A stretch of 61,732 bases of DNA, from the IMG/VR virus record IMGVR_UViG_3300005466_000003, positions 1 to 61,732 of that record, one strand, 5' to 3'. Made by a program: the position numbers and the translations under genes. Below are positions 1 through 7,640 of this stretch, piece after piece. Position 1 is the first letter of the stretch. Every line of letters starts with the position of its first letter. The notes under the pieces were generated by a model. That model was not told the origin of the DNA. It made no database searches and saw only the letters and a list, made by a program, of their open reading frames with translations. Source of the DNA: a virus.

Positions 1-110
1 CGACTTCAGGAGCGCAAGGCGGGCGCTGTCTATCGCCTGGACGACCTCCAGGTGCGCTTTCTTCTCATCCTCCGCTTTGCGTATCCGCTCCAGCACACTG
101 ACCAGATCCG
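1..110. repeat. Terminal redundancy, left copy
   Basis: These 110 bases are identical to the last 110 bases of the window (61623-61732). The reading frame of the tape measure gene is continuous across the joint, so the window is one full turn of a 61,622-bp circle. This may be an assembly overlap of a circular or permuted genome, or a short real terminal repeat; the sequence alone cannot separate these. Confidence 0.95.
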
Positions 111-2403
111 CCCGCCGCGCTGCCGAGAGAAGGTGATAGCGGGCGGCGACCTGGGCAGCGATGTTATCCTCACCCGCCAGCACCGATGAGAGCCGCGCCT
201 GCGCCTGCGCCAGCTCCTCGGCAAAGCGGATGCCTTCCTTCTGCTCGGCGGTGAGCTTCGGAGCGCGTGCCTTCTTGAGCGGATCGGCAAAGGGACTGAC
301 TCCGGTATAGGCGGGTCGAGGAACCGGAGGCGCGGGCGGGCGAGGACGAGGAGCGAAGGCGCCGGGCGGCACGTCCTGGTAATCAGCCAGCCCCCGAAAC
401 TGCTCGCGCTGCGTCCGCTCGGCCGCATTCTGTCCGAGCCGGTTGAACAGCATCCCGAACCCGGAAACCCCGCCGAGCGCTCCCTGCTGCGCCTGGCCGG
501 CGCTGCGCACTGCCTCAATCGCCTTGCGGCCCGCCGCGCTTCTCATGAGCGCTCCGGTCAGGTCATTGACCGCATCGCGCATCGCGTTGAAGCGGAGCAC
601 GAAGTTATGCCCGATGCTGGCCGCGCCCTCTCCAAACGCCGTGAGGATCGGCTTGACCGTTCCGTTCCACCACTCGGAGATTTCCCTGCCCAGCTCGACA
701 ACGGCGGTCTTCATTCCGCCAAGATCCGTATTCCAGGCGTAGGCCAGCGCCCCGATCGCCGCAATCGCCGCCGCGATCCACGGTCCGGCAACCGCTGCCT
801 GGGTCAGGACCGCCTGCGCAGCGGCCGACTGCATCATCAGCCGCACCGCGCCCCAGGCGCTGATCAGCTTCCCAATCGCGACGAGCGCCGGGCCCGCTCC
901 CGCCACAATCAGGAGCGTTGCTTCTGCCGCCCGCTGCACCGGGACGGGCAGCTTCAGGAAGCCGTCTATGAGCGCGGTGAGGCGTGGGACGTTGGCAGTA
1001 AGTGATTTGCCGAGGTTGTCGAGCGCATCCATCAGCCGGGAGCCTAAAGGCTGCAGCGCCAGCTCCACCTTGTTGCGGAGCACCGCGAACCGCTCCCCGA
1101 AGTCGTCGGTCTTCTTCGCCGTATCGAGGATCGTCCCACCGCCCGCCACCAGCGACCGCGCCAGGTCGTCAATCGCGAAGCGGCCTTCGCGGATCGCTCG
1201 CGCCATGTCCGTGCCGGCCCGCGCTCCGAATAGCTTGAAGGAGAGAGCGAGCGCGTCGGCGGGTGACTTCGCGGCCTGGATCGCCTTGATGGCCGCCTGG
1301 AACGCGCCGGGAATGTCCTGCACTCCTGCCTTCACCATCCGCGAGACGGCAATCCGGATCGAGGTCGCCACCTGCTCGGCGTTGACACCTTCCCGGTTCC
1401 ACTTCCCGAAAAGGGCGACCGACTGCTCCAGGGAGAAGCCGACTGTCCGCAGCGGAGCGCCGAACATCACCAGCTCGCGGGTGAGCTTCCCGAGGTTGAT
1501 GCCGGTCTGCTCGTGGGCGCGGCCTAACAGATCGAGGACGCGGGACTGCTGGCCGACCTTCACGCCCCAATCGCCAAAGAGCCGCGTCGTCTGCTCCAGG
1601 CTCTGCGCGAGATCGCCGCCCATCAGCCGTTGCATCGTCAGGAGTCGCCGCGTGAGCGCTTCGAGCGGGGGGCCGGTCAATCCGGTTCGGGTCGCGACCT
1701 CACCGACTGCTTTGCCCACGTCCGCGAGACTATTCGGGACGGTGCTGCCGACCGCTTTGAAGTCGGCTTGAAGCGCCTTCAAGCGCTGGCCGGTCGCGCC
1801 CGTCGCTATCTGGATCGCGTCCATCCCTTTGTCGACGTCCACGCCCGCTTTCAGGATACCGGCGCCGGCGGCGAGGATCGGCAGCGTCAGCGTCTGCGTC
1901 ATCTCGCGGCCGACCTGGGTCATCGCCCGCCCGATCATCCGCAGCCGCTGTGGCAGCCGCTCTGCTTCCGCGCCGAGCTTGGCGAGCGCCTTCTCCTGCG
2001 CTTCGTGGGTGGCGATAGCCTCTCGCGCAGCGGTCAGCTCCTTCTGTTCTTCGACGGTCATCTGCGCGTACTGGCTAATGACCTTCTGGGCAATCGCGCT
2101 TTCACCCTCGCGGATCGCGGTAAGGCGAGCATGGGCAGTGCTGAGGTCACGAGCGAAGGCAGCTTCGAGGCGCAGTGTTTCAGCCGATTTTTGTAACTGG
2201 TTGGCGAGCTTCTTTTCCGCCTCGGTGTGCGCGATGCAGTCAATGGTAGCCCGCGCTTCTTCGCTTCCGAACGCGGCGAAACGGGCCTTGGCGTCCCCTA
2301 GCAGATCACCAAGCTGCCGGGTCGCCTTGGCTGCTTCGTCGATACCCTTTTTGTAACCGCTGGCGTCAAGCGTGATCTCGCCGTGTATGGAGGAGACGTT
2401 CAA
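1..2403 (-). CDS. Tape measure protein, N-terminal 801 codons (continues at 61622)
   Basis: The tape measure protein sets tail length and is ejected with the DNA. This is the N-terminal two thirds; the frame runs off base 1 and continues in phase at the right end, giving 1240 residues (3723 nt). The likely start is TTG at 2403, since the frame has an upstream stop and no ATG; GAGGA lies 8 nt before the TTG, and the start sits 3 nt past the stop of the tail chaperone extension. Early residues are charged and alpha-helical. The middle holds a TP901/PblA-type core (motif GRAMTQVGREM near residue 165) and hydrophobic Ala-rich stretches near the middle that could cross a membrane. Position directly after the G/GT pair is diagnostic. 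Confidence 0.93.
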   Translation of the reverse strand, partial: MNVSSIHGEITLDASGYKKGIDEAAKATRQLGDLLGDAKARFAAFGSEEARATIDCIAHTEAEKKLANQLQKSAETLRLEAAFARDLSTAHARLTAIREGESAIAQKVISQYAQMTVEEQKELTAAREAIATHEAQEKALAKLGAEAERLPQRLRMIGRAMTQVGREMTQTLTLPILAAGAGILKAGVDVDKGMDAIQIATGATGQRLKALQADFKAVGSTVPNSLADVGKAVGEVATRTGLTGPPLEALTRRLLTMQRLMGGDLAQSLEQTTRLFGDWGVKVGQQSRVLDLLGRAHEQTGINLGKLTRELVMFGAPLRTVGFSLEQSVALFGKWNREGVNAEQVATSIRIAVSRMVKAGVQDIPGAFQAAIKAIQAAKSPADALALSFKLFGARAGTDMARAIREGRFAIDDLARSLVAGGGTILDTAKKTDDFGERFAVLRNKVELALQPLGSRLMDALDNLGKSLTANVPRLTALIDGFLKLPVPVQRAAEATLLIVAGAGPALVAIGKLISAWGAVRLMMQSAAAQAVLTQAAVAGPWIAAAIAAIGALAYAWNTDLGGMKTAVVELGREISEWWNGTVKPILTAFGEGAASIGHNFVLRFNAMRDAVNDLTGALMRSAAGRKAIEAVRSAGQAQQGALGGVSGFGMLFNRLGQNAAERTQREQFRGLADYQDVPPGAFAPRPRPPAPPVPRPAYTGVSPFADPLKKARAPKLTAEQKEGIRFAEELAQAQARLSSVLAGEDNIAAQVAARYHLLSAARRADLVSVLERIRKAEDEKKAHLEVVQAIDSARLALLKS

Positions 2404-2405
2404 AG

Positions 2406-2935
2406 TCAGGTTCCTCGGCTTGCGCGGTCCATCAGTTCCTTCTCAACGCTGTTCTCGGTCGACATCGCCAGGAGGGCCCGCTGCCGCCAGTAGTAGGGCA
2501 GATCCTCGAACTCCAGCGGGTTCATCCCGAGGTCTTTCATCGCCAGCCGGTCCAGATACCAGTCGGGTGCCGAGCCACGGCGACCTTCACTCAGGAGAAA
2601 GATCCGGAGCTGGTCGCCGTCGTCTGGTTTGGGAGGATGTCCTCGGTGATCGCGGTCAAGAGGGCCGAGAGAATGGACATCGGCACGTCTGCCAATCCTT
2701 CTTTCGTGATCGGGATTGGCTTCTTGCCATCATAGGTCAGATCCCAGATGTCAGCCACCATCAAGAGGTACTGAACGATGAACGAGTCGTCGGGGCTCTC
2801 GTTCTCCTGCCCTCTCTGAAGCCGATACCACTCGCCCATCGTCAGAACGTTCGGCTTATAGGTCACGGTGAAGGGCTCGCCGGATACCTCGCCCTTCACC
2901 GTGCGCGTTGCCTTTTTCGCCTTACTTAGATCCAC
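2406..2935 (-). CDS. Tail assembly chaperone GT-type fusion made by -1 frameshift
   Basis: The open frame after gene G (about 2406-2640) has no usable start of its own and overlaps G in the -1 frame. A C CCA AAC heptamer sits in the zero frame near the end of G. Slipping there reads on as CCC AAA and joins 103 residues of G to 73 new residues, 176 in all. This mirrors lambda G-GT, where the extended form recruits the tape measure protein and tail tube subunits during tail assembly and is absent from virions. The extension (motifs DWYLDRLAMKDLGMNPLEFE and YYWRQRALLAM) resembles the short T domains of other phages. Placement immediately before the tape measure gene fits exactly. Confidence 0.88.
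2591..2935 (-). CDS. Tail assembly chaperone, G-type
   Basis: A 114-residue acidic-basic protein starting at GTG 2935, which overlaps the stop of the upstream gene. It stands between the major tail protein block and the tape measure gene and carries a -1 slippery heptamer ten codons before its stop. These are the three marks of lambda gpG-type chaperones, which coat the tape measure protein before tube polymerisation. The ending after the slip site (TTATSSGSFS) is made only by ribosomes that do not slip. Confidence 0.88.
   Translation of the reverse strand: MDLSKAKKATRTVKGEVSGEPFTVTYKPNVLTMGEWYRLQRGQENESPDDSFIVQYLLMVADIWDLTYDGKKPIPITKEGLADVPMSILSALLTAITEDILPNQTTATSSGSFS
2627..2633 (-). promoter_or_regulatory. 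-1 programmed ribosomal frameshift site
   Basis: On the minus strand the heptamer is C CCA AAC in the frame of gene G, a canonical X XXY YYZ slippery site. After re-pairing as CCC AAA the ribosome enters an open frame of 73 codons. Any stimulatory pseudoknot or stem downstream was not resolved by eye. Confidence 0.87.
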
Positions 2936-3320
2936 TCTTCGTCTCTTTCTCGGCCACCGGCTCGAAGGAACCGTGCCCGGTCGGCTTCAGCTCCACCTTC
3001 GCCTCCTCAACCGGCTTCTCGATCTTCGGCGCGTCCTTACTCTTCGGCCGCTGGATCGCAGTGAGGAGCGTCTCCTTCACCGTGGGCGAAAGCGCGTGGA
3101 TCGAGTCGGCGTTCACCGGCAGCAGGTCGCCGTTCTCATCGGTCACATCCCAGGCCAGAAGCGCCGCTTCCAACTGCTCGCCCACGTTCCCGGTCGCTTC
3201 TTTCGCCCGCACCGGGTGATAGGTCAACCCTACCTTCCCGCCCGCTACCTCAATCCGGATCTCTTTCGGATCGGGCGGTAGTTCGGCGGCAGGTATCCGC
3301 GTCAGTGTCTCCAGTCTCAT
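2922..3320 (-). CDS. Tail-region protein, paralogue of its upstream neighbour
   Basis: A 132-residue protein of unknown biochemical role, ATG at 3320 with a GGAGAG ribosome site. It is clearly related to the 92-residue product at 3333-3611. Both begin MRL and share the block WD.(V/D)..G...P(V/I)NAD.I.AL followed by an Ala/Thr-rich helix. The extra C-terminus is Lys/Glu/Pro-rich and probably disordered. It lies between the major tail protein and the G chaperone, where tail-assembly factors usually sit, so a role as tail chaperone or tube accessory protein is inferred. Confidence 0.75.
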   Translation of the reverse strand: MRLETLTRIPAAELPPDPKEIRIEVAGGKVGLTYHPVRAKEATGNVGEQLEAALLAWDVTDENGDLLPVNADSIHALSPTVKETLLTAIQRPKSKDAPKIEKPVEEAKVELKPTGHGSFEPVAEKETKSGSK

Positions 3321-3332
3321 GGTTCTCTCCTC

Positions 3333-3611
3333 TTATGCGCCCGTGATCGCTTCAGCGACCGCCGCTCGCATCTGCGCGGCCAGTGCCTCGATCCCGTCGG
3401 CGTTGATCGGCTTCGGATTGCCGCTCCCGTCTACTTCATCCCAACCCCAGAGCGCCGGCTCCAGCGCGGCGGTCGAGCTGTCCGTCGCCAGCGGCTCGAT
3501 CCGATCCGGGTTGTAGACCACGGTGAGCGTCTCCCCGTCCCATTCCGCCGCCGCTGTGCCCGGCTCGCTCGTGCCGGGACGCGGCGGCTCCATCAAGCGC
3601 GACAGCCTCAT
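3333..3611 (-). CDS. Tail-region protein, shorter paralogue
   Basis: A 92-residue protein directly after the major tail gene. It shares the core motif GWDEVDGSGNPKPINADGIE with the next gene and evidently arose by tandem duplication. It lacks the charged C-terminal tail of the copy at 2922-3320. GAGGTGACCT precedes the ATG. Function unknown; by position a tail assembly or tube accessory protein. Confidence 0.75.
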   Translation of the reverse strand: MRLSRLMEPPRPGTSEPGTAAAEWDGETLTVVYNPDRIEPLATDSSTAALEPALWGWDEVDGSGNPKPINADGIEALAAQMRAAVAEAITGA

Positions 3612-3619
3612 AGGTCACC

Positions 3620-4897
3620 TCAGAGAGCTGCAATCGAGTTGTAAACGTCGGCCTGAAACCAGCCGGCGAAAACGCTGTCATACTGCAGCCCCAGGTTATA
3701 GGTATTGGTATACACCGCGTCGACGTCGCCCCGGTCGCTTTCGAGGAACTTGAACGGGAACGTCTCAACGATCATGTTCGGGTTGGCGTTGCCCGAGGTG
3801 GTTTCGATATTCGAGCCGATCGAGACGACGCGGCAGAACTTCTGGGCGCGGTTCCTCATATCCGCCATCAGCGCGGCGGAAGCGGAGTCATGCTCCAAGA
3901 CAATCTGCGCCGTCGGCTCCATCCCCTGGTCCACGAAGAACGAGAAGCTCGGGTCACTCTGGTTCAGGGTGAAGCCGTAGTTGTACTGATCGGGCAGGGT
4001 GATCTCAGCCGATGAGACGCGGGTCAGTTTAGTGAGCCCGCCCGGCGTTGTCTGTGTGACCGTCGGTGGCCCGCCGGTGAAACCGGAAAGGGTAAACGCG
4101 GAGACCTGGATGCCCGCTAGAGCACCCTGGAAGGTAATCGTGTAGGAGGTGCCGGGCGTGCCGGTCACCGCGACGTTGTTTGCGCCGATGTTGGTCAGCG
4201 CCGTCAGGGCGCTCTGCACTGCCGCTGTTGTTGCTCCTACCGCGAGCGCCGACGTGCTCTGGCCGTCATAGGTAATGACATACGTTCCGGTCGCAGCATT
4301 GATCGCGAGCGTCTGGACGTGGTTGGTGGTCGTGTTGTTGCCGACGAAGACGGAGACGGAGCGCGGGTCCACTGGGGCGGCAGCGATATCAGTCGGAGAG
4401 CCGGTCATGGTGATCGACTCGGTCAACGCCTGCCCCATCATCGCCGAGGTGAGCGCTGCCTCGGTGCGGTTCCAGCGCTGGGTCAGGTTCGTGAACATCC
4501 CGTAAGCGAACCGCTCCGCGCCGGCCGAGGAGCCTTTCTCCACGGTGTAGGTGGCGGGAGTGTCGGGAGCGAAGTTCGACGGCTTGAACGACCAGAGGCG
4601 GGTGAGGGTGGCACCGGCAGGGGTGCTCGGGGATATCTGCTTGATTAAACTATTGAGGATGTAAATGATCGAATTGTAGCCGATCACTCCCTCAACAGCG
4701 GCAGAGGCCCATTCCTTCTGGATAATCGCGGTCGTCGGTGCCACAGACCCCATCGGGCGGTAGGGGGTGAGCGGCACGTTCGGCCGCGCATTCACCATGA
4801 AGTCGAGAATTCTGCGATTGCCCGGAGTCACTGTTCCGGCCGTCGTTTCGACTCCTAGCTGGGTGGCCTGATAAACTGAAGCACGGTCGCCAGGCAT
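3620..4897 (-). CDS. Major tail tube protein
   Basis: A 425-residue protein with the N-terminal style of phage tail tube subunits (GDRASVYQATQLGVETTAGT, then an acidic-hydrophobic sandwich). It is placed between the tail terminator and the tape measure genes. Around residues 195-285 it carries an inserted beta-rich domain (ITYDGQST, TFQGALAG, FTLSGFTGG) that recurs in the tail tip protein at 52180-55530. The insert probably projects from the tube as an Ig-like or carbohydrate-binding decoration (inference). The N- and C-terminal parts form the tube fold. An ordinary ribosome site and ATG at 4897. Confidence 0.87.
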   Translation of the reverse strand: MPGDRASVYQATQLGVETTAGTVTPGNRRILDFMVNARPNVPLTPYRPMGSVAPTTAIIQKEWASAAVEGVIGYNSIIYILNSLIKQISPSTPAGATLTRLWSFKPSNFAPDTPATYTVEKGSSAGAERFAYGMFTNLTQRWNRTEAALTSAMMGQALTESITMTGSPTDIAAAPVDPRSVSVFVGNNTTTNHVQTLAINAATGTYVITYDGQSTSALAVGATTAAVQSALTALTNIGANNVAVTGTPGTSYTITFQGALAGIQVSAFTLSGFTGGPPTVTQTTPGGLTKLTRVSSAEITLPDQYNYGFTLNQSDPSFSFFVDQGMEPTAQIVLEHDSASAALMADMRNRAQKFCRVVSIGSNIETTSGNANPNMIVETFPFKFLESDRGDVDAVYTNTYNLGLQYDSVFAGWFQADVYNSIAAL

Positions 4898-4918
4898 TTC
4901 TTCAACCTAGTCCTTATC

Positions 4919-4933
4919 TGCCTGTTTTAGGCA
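4919..4933. repeat. Short palindrome upstream of major tail gene
   Basis: TGCCTGTTTTAGGCA is a perfect 5-bp-arm inverted repeat with a GTTTT loop, between the major tail gene start and the HNH gene. Partial copies of the CTGTTTTAGG core are at 28056-28066 (inside a gene) and TTGTTTTAGG at 48699-48708 (upstream of an early gene). Its role is unknown; it could be a short hairpin, an operator, or the HNH recognition site. Confidence 0.4.
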
Positions 4934-4950
4934 CAAATCCTGCTTGCTTG

Positions 4951-4970
4951 CGGTATAATAAAGAAGGGGG
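4951..4970 (+). promoter_or_regulatory. -10 box and ribosome site of HNH gene
   Basis: A TATAAT hexamer (4954-4959) lies just ahead of an AAGAAGGGGG ribosome-binding stretch, 7 nt before ATG 4978. No good -35 box is visible. The spacing would put the transcript start almost on the ribosome site, so this is only a candidate promoter. Confidence 0.35.
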
Positions 4971-4977
4971 TTGGCAA

Positions 4978-5790
4978 ATGGCATTTGTGATTGATCGCTT
5001 TGAAGCGAAGGTGAAAATAGGCGGGCCAGATGACTGCTGGGAATGGCAAGGTGCCAATTCTGGAGCGAGGCGCGGAAAGCCATACGGGCACATATTTTGG
5101 AACGGACGCCTTGAGAAGGCACACCGGGTTGCCTTTGCGTGGTTCCACGGCCGAGAGATCACGCCTGGCCTGGAAGTCATGCATACCTGCGACAATCCTC
5201 CCTGCGTAAACCCAGCACATTTGAAAGAGGGCACTCACCGACAGAACATGCTGGACGGGCACGCGAAAGGCCGCGTAACAACCGTCATCCCGACTCCGCA
5301 GAGCATGGCGAAACAACGCGCTAACACGCCTCGCGGCGATCAAAGCCCGATGAAGCGACCCGAGGTGCGCCAGAAGTTCAACGGTGAAGCGAACGGAAAC
5401 GGGAAGCTGACCCGAGAGCAGGTCAGAGAGATTCGCCGACTGCGTTCCGAGGAAGGGCTGACACTTACCGCGCTCGGCCAGCGGTTCGGCGTCAACCACT
5501 CGATGATCGGCTTTATCGTCAGAGGTGAAGTGTGGCCGGAAGAAGGAGATCTGCGTCAGCCAACGATTCGGCCGAAGCGGAACGTGCGCGTTGAAAAGCC
5601 GCTGACCATGCCGCAGAAGAGCCACAGAGGAGAGAGCAACGGGAACAGCCGCCTGACCTGGGAGGATGTGCGCGAGATCCGACGACTGCGTGCGGAAGAA
5701 GGACTGACGCAAGCGGCCATCGGTGCCAGGTTCGGCCTGCACCAGGCTAACGTCTCTCAAATCCTGCTCGGGCGTGTGTGGCGTGAATAG
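4978..5790 (+). CDS. HNH homing endonuclease with two C-terminal HTH repeats
   Basis: A 270-residue nuclease encoded against the direction of the surrounding tail genes, as a free-standing mobile gene would be. The N-terminal half holds an HNH_3-type core: WEWQGA, AHRVAFAWFHG, then MHTCDNPPCVNPAHL, with the paired Cys and His of the beta-beta-alpha metal finger. The C-terminal half holds two tandem 50-residue modules beginning GE.NGN..LT and continuing VREIRRLR.EEGLT...(L/I)G.RFG, which look like helix-turn-helix DNA-binding units. The first in-frame ATG is 4948, but ATG 4978 has the strong ribosome site. It presumably cuts phages lacking the insertion and spreads by repair. Confidence 0.9.
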   Translation: MAFVIDRFEAKVKIGGPDDCWEWQGANSGARRGKPYGHIFWNGRLEKAHRVAFAWFHGREITPGLEVMHTCDNPPCVNPAHLKEGTHRQNMLDGHAKGRVTTVIPTPQSMAKQRANTPRGDQSPMKRPEVRQKFNGEANGNGKLTREQVREIRRLRSEEGLTLTALGQRFGVNHSMIGFIVRGEVWPEEGDLRQPTIRPKRNVRVEKPLTMPQKSHRGESNGNSRLTWEDVREIRRLRAEEGLTQAAIGARFGLHQANVSQILLGRVWRE

Positions 5791-5990
5791 CCCCAACGCC
5801 ATCTGCTGCGGCATTGCGTTCGTCCCTCTGAGAGTGACCCGTAAGCCTGGATGGGTCACCGGAATAGATCAGATGCGCGTCCCGGAAAGGCTGAAGGAAC
5901 GCGGCTTTCCTGTCTCCTCGTCGTCTGCGATATAACCAGAGTGCGCGACCGAACCCGACCTTGCGTCCGGTGTAGGCCGCGCCTCTTTTG

Positions 5991-6446
5991 TCAGGAGAGC
6001 CTTTGCACCCGGCTCTCCAGTTCAACCCCAATCGTCGTGTAGACCATCGTCCCCTCTGTTTCAGGCGGAAGCTGTCTGACCGCCCGCCGGAACCACGGTC
6101 CCACGTAGTAGGTCTCTGCACCGATGCTGACGTTGCCTGACTTCCCCCGTAGCGCTTCATCAATCCGGTCCTGAAGCTGATAACCCACGGTCAGGTCACG
6201 GCCCTGCACCACCGCTCGCACCCAGTAGACCGGCATCGAGAAGATCGTCACCGTCGCCGGGAGCGCGTTCCGGTCCAAGAAAGAGAGCGGCCCGAACGAC
6301 ACGAACGGCATGACCGCGCTCTGCGGCACCAGAGAATCAGCGTAGAGCCGTGGCGCTGCAGAACCGCCGATCAAGGCGACCAGCGCCGTATCAGCGAGGA
6401 GCTTCTCGGTCACGAAGCGATCTGTGGCCCGCCGCTCGTTAGCCAC
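5991..6446 (-). CDS. Tail terminator / tail completion protein (DUF3168-like)
   Basis: A 151-residue protein following the HK97 gp10-like gene, the standard place of the tail terminator, which caps the tail tube and joins it to the head. The body (LLADTALVALIGGS, FVSFGPLSF, VGYQLQDRIDEALRG) has the DUF3168/gp17-like pattern of an N-terminal helix, beta strands and a C-terminal strand ending in VGVELES-like residues. GTG at 6446 is preferred because AGAGG precedes it; it overlaps the stop of the gp10-like gene. Confidence 0.72.
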   Translation of the reverse strand: MANERRATDRFVTEKLLADTALVALIGGSAAPRLYADSLVPQSAVMPFVSFGPLSFLDRNALPATVTIFSMPVYWVRAVVQGRDLTVGYQLQDRIDEALRGKSGNVSIGAETYYVGPWFRRAVRQLPPETEGTMVYTTIGVELESRVQRLS

Positions 6447-6792
6447 GGCCTGCCTCTTTCGCCGCCTCATTCATCGCTGCCGCTACCACGTCAGGCAGCT
6501 TCTCCTTCGCCTCTTCCATCGCCGGCGTCAGGAAGGGCTGCGGAGCGCGTCCCTTTGAGCCGTACTCGACGTGAGCCGAGTAATCCGCCTCGGAAACGAC
6601 GGCCCATCGCAGCTCGCCTTCCTGCTCCTTCGTGATGTGATCCCTGAGGTAGCCGGTGCGCACAGGCGCTAATCCCTGTGCCCGCTCGACTGTCTCCTGC
6701 GCCAGCTTCTCGGCCGCCTCGTCCAGCTTCCGGTCGGTCAGCTCGGCCAGGCGGTAGAGCGGCGCGGTATTCAGGACGAACTTTAAAGCCAT
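6439..6792 (-). CDS. HK97 gp10-like head-tail connector
   Basis: A 117-residue protein of the HK97-gp10 family. N-terminal helices are rich in Glu/Ala, then the family signature APVRTGYLRDHI, then YSAHVEYGSKGRAPQPFLTPA, where the 'Tyr-Gly-(x)n-PQPFL.PA' end is typical. It acts at the head-tail interface or tail completion stage. It overlaps the next gene by 8 nt and abuts the preceding stop, so it is translationally coupled in the head-tail block. Confidence 0.88.
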   Translation of the reverse strand: MALKFVLNTAPLYRLAELTDRKLDEAAEKLAQETVERAQGLAPVRTGYLRDHITKEQEGELRWAVVSEADYSAHVEYGSKGRAPQPFLTPAMEEAKEKLPDVVAAAMNEAAKEAGRG

Positions 6793-7640
6793 CAGTTGAC
6801 AGCCTCTGTAACCCTTCCACGGATGCGGATAATCCGCACCTGGAGCGTATGGATCTGTCCCAGCCCATCTTTTGCCTGCACGTCGATAAAGAACCGCTGC
6901 GGCGTTCGGAGGAGCTGCGTATCCTCGGCGCTAATGACCACGTGCCCTGTTCCAAGCGCCGTATCATCAAGCACGATCCCGCCGCCCGTGAGCGTTTTCA
7001 CGAACACCGCGTCGGCATCGCTGTCTCGCAAGGATCGCTTCAGCGAGGACCAGAACTCGATCCACGCGTCAATCGGCTGCGGGTCACCGTTAGTCTTCAG
7101 TACCTGAAAATCAATGATCTCGTCGTTCCCGGCGTGGATCTGTAACTCGGTAGCTTCGGGATAGCCGGTGATCGCCCGCCCGCGCACCGAGAGCGTAGCC
7201 TGGCTGTTCTGGCCGGACGCATCACCTACCAGGATCACCGTGCCAGTCCCAGCTAGAAGCTGCAGCGAGCCCGCGCCGGCAGAGAGCGCCGCAATCCCTG
7301 GCTCCAGGCTGGCACTGCCGCCCGCCAGCGTCAACGCCGCTGCAGTCGCCGTCAACGTACTGGCTCCCGGCGCGACCGCTGCCGTGCCGCCCTGAAGCGT
7401 CATGATCCCTGCCGTCGCCGTTAAGGTCGCCTGACCGGGGACTGCTGTCGCCGTGCCGCCCGCGAGGGTCATGACTCCGGCATTGGCAGTCAGGGTCTGC
7501 GATGGGAACGCCTCGGGGATCGCGCCCTTGATCAGCTCGCCCGCCTTGAAGTAGCTGAAGCTGACCGTCGGCGTTAGGCCCCGGTTATACGGGTACAGCT
7601 CGCCGCTGCCGAAGTAATCGAAGGTGCGCGGATCAGCCAT
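6792..7640 (-). CDS. Virion protein with four Ala/Gly/Thr-rich 23-residue repeats
   Basis: A 282-residue structural-region protein. Residues about 47-140 hold four tandem units of about 23 residues with the pattern LTATAG.MTL.GGTA...PG. The C-terminal half is a beta-rich domain containing DFQVLKTNGDPQPID and FFIDVQAKDGLGQIHTL, which resembles domains of phage baseplate or upper-collar proteins that bind other virion proteins (inference). It sits between the beta-helix protein and the head-tail connector, so it may be a whisker, fibre or head decoration. Not assigned to a known family. Confidence 0.7.
   Translation of the reverse strand: MADPRTFDYFGSGELYPYNRGLTPTVSFSYFKAGELIKGAIPEAFPSQTLTANAGVMTLAGGTATAVPGQATLTATAGIMTLQGGTAAVAPGASTLTATAAALTLAGGSASLEPGIAALSAGAGSLQLLAGTGTVILVGDASGQNSQATLSVRGRAITGYPEATELQIHAGNDEIIDFQVLKTNGDPQPIDAWIEFWSSLKRSLRDSDADAVFVKTLTGGGIVLDDTALGTGHVVISAEDTQLLRTPQRFFIDVQAKDGLGQIHTLQVRIIRIRGRVTEAVN

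Noticed and set aside
4927-5859. 310-codon minus-strand frame opposite the HNH gene
   Set aside because: It mirrors the HNH coding strand; the HNH motifs and ribosome site show the plus strand is coding.
5791-5990. Open stretch without start on the minus strand after the tail terminator gene (reads TKEARPTPDARSG and so on)
   Set aside because: No start codon with a ribosome site and no slippery site seen at the junction. It may be a remnant of coding DNA displaced by the HNH insertion, but cannot be supported as a gene.
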